From Syntrophomonas sp. UBA4922 (GTDB taxonomy: Bacteria > Bacillota > Syntrophomonadia > Syntrophomonadales > Syntrophomonadaceae), in the NCBI GenBank assembly GCA_002398825.1, contig DHBS01000005.1, positions 3,694-20,879 on the forward strand: DNA of 17,186 bases, written 5' to 3'. Every line of letters starts with the position of its first letter. Within the stretch, counting starts at the first letter, position 1. This document shows positions 12,647 through 17,186 of the stretch, one piece after another. The notes beneath the pieces were generated by a model. It did not search any database, was not told where the DNA came from, and worked only from the letters and a program-made list of their open reading frames with translations. A program made the translations under genes and the position numbers.

Positions 12647-14645
12647 GTATGGTTTTTTTGATCAGGTTATCGTCGGGGAGATACGGCAAGGTGATATGGG
12701 CCCTGCCGCGATAGGTTTGGTTGTATTCAATAGCGGTCGCTATGGAATTTGGATTCCTGGCCCATGAGCGCCTGGCTACTCCTCCCATAACATCCCACAT
12801 CATGGCTGATTCAATGATGCCATCGACCCTTTCACTGCCATCCAACACCAGGCCGAAGCCTCCGTTTACAGCCTTGCCTATGCCGACTCCCCCTCCGTTG
12901 TGCAGGGCTACCAAGCTCATTCCCCGGGCGGCATTGCCGGCGAAGCACTGTACCGCCATGTCAGCCATGATATTGCTGCCGTCTTTGATGTTGGCGGTCT
13001 CCCTAAAGGGCGAATCGGTACCGCTGACGTCATGATGGTCTCTTCCCAGCATTACCGGACCAATCTCCCCCCTGCGCACCATTTCATTAAACTGTAAGGC
13101 GATTTTTTTCCGTCCCTGGGCGTCCTGATAAAGTATCCTGGCCTTGGTCCCTACTACCAGATCATGCTTCTGCGCATCCCGGATCCAGATATAATTATCC
13201 CGGTCCTGAGCCCGGCGCTCCGGGTCGATACATGCCATAGCCGCTTTATCGGTCTTTTCCAGATCCTGCTCCGAACCGCTCAAACACACCCACCTGAAAG
13301 GGCCGTACCCATAATCAAACATCTCCGGGCCCATAATGTCTTCAACATAGGAGGGGAATATGAAGCCGTCTTTCTCATCTATGCCGTTTCGCGATATTTC
13401 TTTGACCCCGGCGTCAAATACCGCTTTCATAAATGAATTCCCATAGTCGAAAAAATACGCCCCCCGCTCTACCAGAACCTTTATGAGTTCAAAATGTTTA
13501 CGCAGGGACTTATCGACCTCTTCCCTGAACTTTACCCTGTCGGTGGCCAGCAGTTTCTCTCTTTCGTCAAAGCTCACTCCCTGCGGGCAGTAGCCTCCGC
13601 TGTACGCAGCATGACAGGAAGTCTGGTCTGACAGCAAGTCAATGTCCATGTTGTTCTCAACCGCATATTCCAAAAGGTCGACCACATTGCCATGATAGGC
13701 AATGGATATGGCTTCTTTTTTTTGCCGGTAATAATCGGCCAGTCCAAATGCTTCTGCTCTGCTGTCAGTGATTCTGCTCACCCAGCCCTGATCGAATCTG
13801 GTTTTGATGCGGGAGTAATCAACTTCGGCAATGATGCCCGCCCCGCCCGCTATCTCAATGGCTTTGGGCTGGGCTCCGCTCATGCCTCCCAAACCCGAGG
13901 TGACAAAAAGCCTGCCCTTCAGGTCTCCATCTGATGGAATTCCCAATTTCAGCCGGCCTGCGGTCAGAATGGTATTAAAGGTCCCATGCACGATTCCTTG
14001 CGGACCTATATACATCCACCCCCCCGCAGTCATCTGCCCGTAGTTGGCTACTCCCATCTGCGCAGCCACTTCCCAGTCTGCCTGATTATCGAACATGCCC
14101 ACCATCAAGGCATTAGTTATTATTACTCGCGGCGCTTCCGGTTTAGAGGGAAAAACCCCCAAAGGGTGCCCCGACTCCACAACCAGGGTTTGATCCCGGC
14201 CCAATATTTCCAGGTATTTTTTTATCAGCCGGTACTGAAGCCAATTCTGGCATACCGAGCCGGTTTCTCCGTAGGTAACCAGTTCATACGGGTAAAGGGC
14301 TATTTCGAAATCGAGGTTATTGTCTATCATCACCTGGAAAGCCCGGCCTTCTACACAGTTGCCGCTGTACGAATCTATCGCTTGGCCGTATATCCTTCCG
14401 GGAGGGCGATAACGGTAAGCGTAAATGCGGCCATAAGTGATCAGCTCCTGCAAAAACTCAGGAGCCAGAATCTCATGGAGGTTTTCCGGAACGTAGCGCA
14501 AGGCGTTCTTTAAAGCGGTTTCCGTTTGAGATGGGGTCAAGCTGAAGCCTCTCGCCGGAGCTCTCCTTATTCCCGGCCAAAAATCAGGCATGTCAGGCAG
14601 TTCATCATCCAGCTTGACTAGCATAGCATTATAGCGGTTGTCCAT
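12609..14645 (-). CDS. hutU: Urocanate hydratase (urocanase), long form
   Basis: 678-residue enzyme adding water to urocanate with tightly bound NAD+ to give imidazolonepropionate. Conserved blocks: TAGGWMYIGPQGIVHGT (206-222), the NAD loop TSGLGGMSGAQPKA (249-262), SDQTSCHAAYSGGYCPQG (339-356), YGPFRWVCLSG (447-457), GRDHHD (534-539) and LHNGGGVGIGKAV (581-593). Well-studied urocanases have about 550 residues; the longer form, with extra sequence at the N-terminus and before residue 450, is as I recall common in clostridia. The last 12 residues (RGHSPKGCVPKP) are encoded by a REP-like palindrome. ATG 14643-14645, GGAGG 10 bases upstream, 15 bases after hutH. Confidence 0.96.
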   Translation of the reverse strand: MDNRYNAMLVKLDDELPDMPDFWPGIRRAPARGFSLTPSQTETALKNALRYVPENLHEILAPEFLQELITYGRIYAYRYRPPGRIYGQAIDSYSGNCVEGRAFQVMIDNNLDFEIALYPYELVTYGETGSVCQNWLQYRLIKKYLEILGRDQTLVVESGHPLGVFPSKPEAPRVIITNALMVGMFDNQADWEVAAQMGVANYGQMTAGGWMYIGPQGIVHGTFNTILTAGRLKLGIPSDGDLKGRLFVTSGLGGMSGAQPKAIEIAGGAGIIAEVDYSRIKTRFDQGWVSRITDSRAEAFGLADYYRQKKEAISIAYHGNVVDLLEYAVENNMDIDLLSDQTSCHAAYSGGYCPQGVSFDEREKLLATDRVKFREEVDKSLRKHFELIKVLVERGAYFFDYGNSFMKAVFDAGVKEISRNGIDEKDGFIFPSYVEDIMGPEMFDYGYGPFRWVCLSGSEQDLEKTDKAAMACIDPERRAQDRDNYIWIRDAQKHDLVVGTKARILYQDAQGRKKIALQFNEMVRRGEIGPVMLGRDHHDVSGTDSPFRETANIKDGSNIMADMAVQCFAGNAARGMSLVALHNGGGVGIGKAVNGGFGLVLDGSERVDGIIESAMMWDVMGGVARRSWARNPNSIATAIEYNQTYRGRAHITLPYLPDDNLIKKTIRGHSPKGCVPKP

Positions 14646-14660
14646 AAATTCCCGGCCTCC

Positions 14661-16193
14661 TTATATAATCATTTGAACCATAGGTTCAGGCTCATCTGAT
14701 ACCAGTATATCCTGCCAATCGTCCCGCAGCCAGGCGGCCGCGTTTTCTATATCAGCCGCAAACACCCTGTCTCTGGTGATGGCGGGGATGACAGCGCGGG
14801 CCCCCTGATACAAGCGCTGGGTAAGCGGAGACAGCTTTTCTGCGCCGCGCAGTTCCACGGCCTGCAGGGCGCATATCAATTCTATGGCCAGCACCCGGCG
14901 GGTATTCTGTATGATTTGATAAGCGTGCCGCGAGGCGATGGTACCCATGCTCACGTGGTCTTCCTGATTGGCCGAGGAGGGTATGGAATCGACACTGGCG
15001 GGGTGGGCATAGGTTTTATTCTCCGATACCAGGGCAGCGGCGCAATACTGCAGTATCATGGCCCCTGATTGCAAACCTGGCTGAGGGCTTAAAAAAGCGG
15101 GCAGATTGCTGAGCTGCGGATTCACCAGGCGTTCCACCCGTCTTTCCGCGATATTGGCCAGTTCCGCCATGCCAATCTTAAGAAAATCCATAGCGAAGGC
15201 CATGGGCTGGCCATGGAAGTTGCCCCCGGAGATCACCTTGCTGCCATGATCAAAAATCAGCGGGTTATCGGTAGCGGCGTTGATTTCGATCTCGAGCTTT
15301 TCCTTAACATAGCCCAATACCTGCCAGGTAGCCCCGAACACCTGAGGGATGCACCTCAGTGAATAGGCGTCCTGAACCCTCAGCTCTCCCTGACGGGTGG
15401 TCAGCTGGCTTCCTTTCAGGATGTTTCGCATCCTCCGCGCAACGTCTACCTGTTCCTGATATCCACGGGCCATGTGTATCGCGTCATCAAACGCGTCAAT
15501 AATTCCTTGCAGCCCCTCTACGCTTAAAGCGGCAATCATCTCGGCCTGATAAGCCAGTTTTTCTGCTTCCAAATAGGCCACCGCCCCCATAGCGGTCATG
15601 GCCTGAGTTCCGTTTATTAGAGCCAACCCCTCTTTAGCCTGCAGTATGACAGGCTTGATTCCTTCAGCTTGCAGGGCTTCCAGGGCGGGACATTCTTGGC
15701 CCTGATAGTGTACCCTCCCCTCACCGATTAACGCCAGGGCCAGGTGAGCGAGGGGGATCAAGTCCCCGCTGGCGCCCAGCGAGCCCTGCTGGGGTATGAG
15801 CGGGTGAATGCGCGCATTGAGCATCCGTACCAGGGTTTCGATTATCACTCTGCGCACCCCGGAAAAGCCCTTTAGGAGCGTGTTGGCACGCAGCAGCAAA
15901 ATGGCCCGGCTGACGATTTCCGGAAACATCTCGCCCACTCCGCAGGCATGGGAATGGATTAAATTAAGCTGCAGTTCCTGGCAATCTTCGCAATCGATCA
16001 GCACATCACTTAATTTTCCGAAACCGGTGGTGATCCCATATACGATTCTGCCTTTTTCTACTATGCTCTCAACCGCTCTGCGGCTGGAATCGACGTCTTC
16101 CAGGCTGGCCGGTGAAATGTTTACTTTTTCATTCTTATAGAGCACATCGCTGATCTCTCCCAGGGTCAGGGAATGGCCGGTTAATGTAACCAT
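14661..16193 (-). CDS. hutH: Histidine ammonia-lyase
   Basis: 510-residue lyase that removes ammonia from L-histidine to give urocanate, the first step of the pathway. The self-made MIO cofactor comes from Ala141-Ser142-Gly143 in GSLGASGDLIPLAHLALALI. Tyr52 in VYGITTGFG is the usual catalytic tyrosine; NGTQAMTA, QDAYSLRCIPQVFG, NAATDNPLIF and SSANQEDHVSMG are family blocks around the active site. Length is typical. ATG 16191-16193 with GAGAGGAGG upstream. Its message is preceded by a conditional terminator (16216-16262) and HutP-binding triplets, so expression should need histidine plus HutP. Same transcript as hutU, ftcD, hutI and fchA. Confidence 0.97.
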   Translation of the reverse strand: MVTLTGHSLTLGEISDVLYKNEKVNISPASLEDVDSSRRAVESIVEKGRIVYGITTGFGKLSDVLIDCEDCQELQLNLIHSHACGVGEMFPEIVSRAILLLRANTLLKGFSGVRRVIIETLVRMLNARIHPLIPQQGSLGASGDLIPLAHLALALIGEGRVHYQGQECPALEALQAEGIKPVILQAKEGLALINGTQAMTAMGAVAYLEAEKLAYQAEMIAALSVEGLQGIIDAFDDAIHMARGYQEQVDVARRMRNILKGSQLTTRQGELRVQDAYSLRCIPQVFGATWQVLGYVKEKLEIEINAATDNPLIFDHGSKVISGGNFHGQPMAFAMDFLKIGMAELANIAERRVERLVNPQLSNLPAFLSPQPGLQSGAMILQYCAAALVSENKTYAHPASVDSIPSSANQEDHVSMGTIASRHAYQIIQNTRRVLAIELICALQAVELRGAEKLSPLTQRLYQGARAVIPAITRDRVFAADIENAAAWLRDDWQDILVSDEPEPMVQMII

Positions 16194-16215
16194 CTTTATA
16201 CCTCCTCTCTTTAAT

Positions 16216-16262
16216 AAAAAAGGCTCTATTAATAAAAGTCACAGACTTTCACTAATAGAGCC
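16216..16262 (-). terminator. Conditional terminator in the hutP-hutH leader
   Basis: Outer stem GGCTCTATTA (16222-16231) / TAATAGAGCC (16253-16262), perfect 10 bp; inner stem AAAGTC (16235-16240) / GACTTT (16244-16249), 3-base loop; on the - strand followed by T6 (plus A's 16216-16221). It lies between hutP and hutH, 23 bases before the hutH start codon, where Bacillus has its HutP-controlled terminator. As an unconditional terminator it would silence the five catabolic genes, so it must be overcome when histidine is present. Confidence 0.9.
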
Positions 16263-16291
16263 CCCTATCAACTAAACGCTATAGGCTCCTA
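16257..16291 (-). promoter_or_regulatory. HutP-binding UAG triplets and antiterminator
   Basis: In the RNA, UAG occurs at plus-strand CTA 16279-16281, 16272-16274 and 16265-16267, a period of exactly 7 (UAG-N4-UAG-N4-UAG), which is the spacing known for the Bacillus HutP hexamer. A fourth UAG is at 16289-16291. GGAGCC (16284-16289) can pair with GGCUCU (16257-16262), the 5' arm of the terminator, placing all three spaced UAGs in the loop: a natural antiterminator. The triplets are seen directly; the switch is inferred from Bacillus. Confidence 0.8.
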
Positions 16292-16315
16292 AAAGTATCC
16301 GGTTTTAAAAAACAG

Positions 16316-16765
16316 CTAGATATGATTGATGCCCAGGCCTACCACCTCATGTTCCAGGCCCTTTATCGGTGCTCCAATGGTGCCATACAAGGCCACCGCG
16401 ATCCATTGACCCTCTTCCATGCCGTCATAGGGATTGCCTTTGATAATTGAAAACCTCAGCCCGACGGTGCGCTGAACCGAACCCAACTGTATCTGCCCCC
16501 GGGTCACTCCCTCCATGGCTTCCAGGATAGCGTGGTAGAGGGCATGAGATTCCCGGTATACCTCGGGTTTGATGAGCTGATTCTTCTTGGCCGCGGTTTC
16601 AATCGCAGCTACGACTTTGTGAGACTCCATCGAGCCTACTTTGCCCACACAGCATTGCCACTGCAGCTGTTCCAAGGTATTAAGATAGCTGTCATTGGCG
16701 TCTTCTCCTGACAAAACTAACAATAAAGCACTTTTGCCAATCAAGTTCTTGGATAGGTGAGCCAT
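16316..16765 (-). CDS. hutP: HutP, histidine-sensing antiterminator protein
   Basis: 149-residue RNA-binding protein that, with L-histidine and a divalent metal, binds UAG repeats in hut mRNA and prevents termination. It is close to Bacillus HutP (148 residues): CVGKVGSMESHKVVAAIETA (39-58), YRESHALYHA (70-79), RTVGLRF (99-105), YGTIGAPIKGLEHE (127-140), GLGINHI at the end. The metal-binding histidines of Bacillus (73, 77, 138) correspond to His74, His78 and His139. ATG at 16763-16765; the ribosome site is poor (GAAAGCG), suggesting low translation. First gene of the hut operon; its binding site lies directly after its stop codon. A perfect -10 TATAAT is upstream. Confidence 0.97.
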   Translation of the reverse strand: MAHLSKNLIGKSALLLVLSGEDANDSYLNTLEQLQWQCCVGKVGSMESHKVVAAIETAAKKNQLIKPEVYRESHALYHAILEAMEGVTRGQIQLGSVQRTVGLRFSIIKGNPYDGMEEGQWIAVALYGTIGAPIKGLEHEVVGLGINHI

Positions 16766-16833
16766 TCGGATACACGCTTTCTAATAAACTAAAGCTACTA
16801 TTTTAATTTTATGTTTATGACTGGTTTTTGTCC

Positions 16834-16875
16834 ATTATATCCTTTGACGTTAATGCCGCTCAGCAGATATTAACG
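16834..16875 (-). promoter_or_regulatory. hutP promoter region with a dyad over the -35
   Basis: On the - strand a perfect -10 TATAAT (plus ATTATA 16834-16839); the -35 is weak (TGAGCG at 17 bases). An inverted repeat CGTTAAT (16848-16854) / ATTAACG (16869-16875) encloses the -35, with a small inner stem GCT/GGC. A weak -35 under a dyad suits an activator or repressor. Read as RNA it would also form a hairpin after the EamA gene, but without a T-run. No CcpA or CodY box was recognised. Confidence 0.5.
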
Positions 16876-16880
16876 AACTT

Positions 16881-17186
16881 TTACTGATACGAATGCTGAC
16901 AGGCTTCGGTTTTATTGCTGCGCAGATCCTGCAGCTGGGAAGCCAGCATACCTGACAGCATCAGTGCACAGCCCATGATCTCCCGGACATCCATGGTCTC
17001 GCCAATCAACAAAAAGCCTCCCAGTACCGCAAATACCGTTTCCATACTGAGTATAATGGCTGCTGCGGCCGGCGGCGCGTGTTTTTGCCCCACTATTTGC
17101 AGGGTATAAGCAATTCCCACCGAACATACCCCGCCGTATACTATGGGTACGGCTGCGGCCATCAGGCTGCCCATAACGATGGTCTC
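16881..17186 (-). CDS. EamA/DMT-family transporter, C-terminal part
   Basis: The reading frame is open to the right edge (17186), so the gene starts outside the window; 101 residues are visible. It shows the second EamA repeat: YGGVCSVGIAYTLQIVGQ, the proline-containing APPAAAAIILSMETVFAVLG and GGFLLIGETMDVREIMGCAL, i.e. about three membrane helices with the conserved glutamates of the family. EamA proteins are inner-membrane exporters or importers of metabolites such as amino acids or nucleotides; the substrate cannot be told here. Stop TAA at 16881-16883, 42 bases before the hutP -10, so hutP could also receive read-through from it. Confidence 0.92.
   Translation of the reverse strand, partial: ETIVMGSLMAAAVPIVYGGVCSVGIAYTLQIVGQKHAPPAAAAIILSMETVFAVLGGFLLIGETMDVREIMGCALMLSGMLASQLQDLRSNKTEACQHSYQ

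Noticed and set aside
13986..14513. 175-residue open frame on + opposite hutU
   Set aside because: Antisense shadow of a well-conserved gene; no start signal or known motif.

Overview
The window comes from a spore-forming, low-to-moderate GC Firmicute of the clostridial type, plausibly near Syntrophomonadaceae; that placement is an impression, not a search result. The signs are an alpha/beta-type small acid-soluble spore protein, strong AGGAGG ribosome-binding sites with many TTG and GTG starts, a four-cysteine L28 protein, the rpmB / Asp23 / FakA-like gene cluster, and a HutP-controlled histidine operon.

Left part (1-5030): the 3' end of an unidentified + strand gene; two - strand spore-protein genes (a normal alpha/beta SASP and a 37-codon SASP-like mini gene absent from normal ORF size limits); a - strand pair Asp23 (yloU-like) and FakA/YloV-like kinase; rpmB on + divergent from that pair; hslO (Hsp33) on - convergent with rpmB; then coaD on +, preceded by about 120 bases of consecutive hairpins.

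Middle part (5040-9660), all on -: a complete TRAP transporter in the order dctP-dctQ-dctM with tight coupling, preceded by a 310-base leader with an operator-like palindrome; a 150-residue protein of unknown function; and a two-gene operon of a DUF6530-like protein and a stand-alone DUF2087 protein. The latter has a clear sigma-A promoter and a perfect double palindrome at the predicted transcription start.

Right part (9660-16880), all on -: a full histidine-utilisation operon read as hutP, conditional terminator, hutH, hutU, ftcD, hutI, fchA. Together these turn histidine into glutamate, ammonia and methenyl-tetrahydrofolate by the formimidoyltransferase branch. The leader between hutP and hutH holds three UAG triplets spaced by exactly four bases and a strong intrinsic terminator, as expected for HutP antitermination. 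G/C-rich REP-like palindromes lie at the hutU 3' end (one codes for its last residues) and after coaD. The right edge cuts a drug/metabolite (EamA) transporter gene.

No rRNA, tRNA, CRISPR array, transposase or phage gene was seen.
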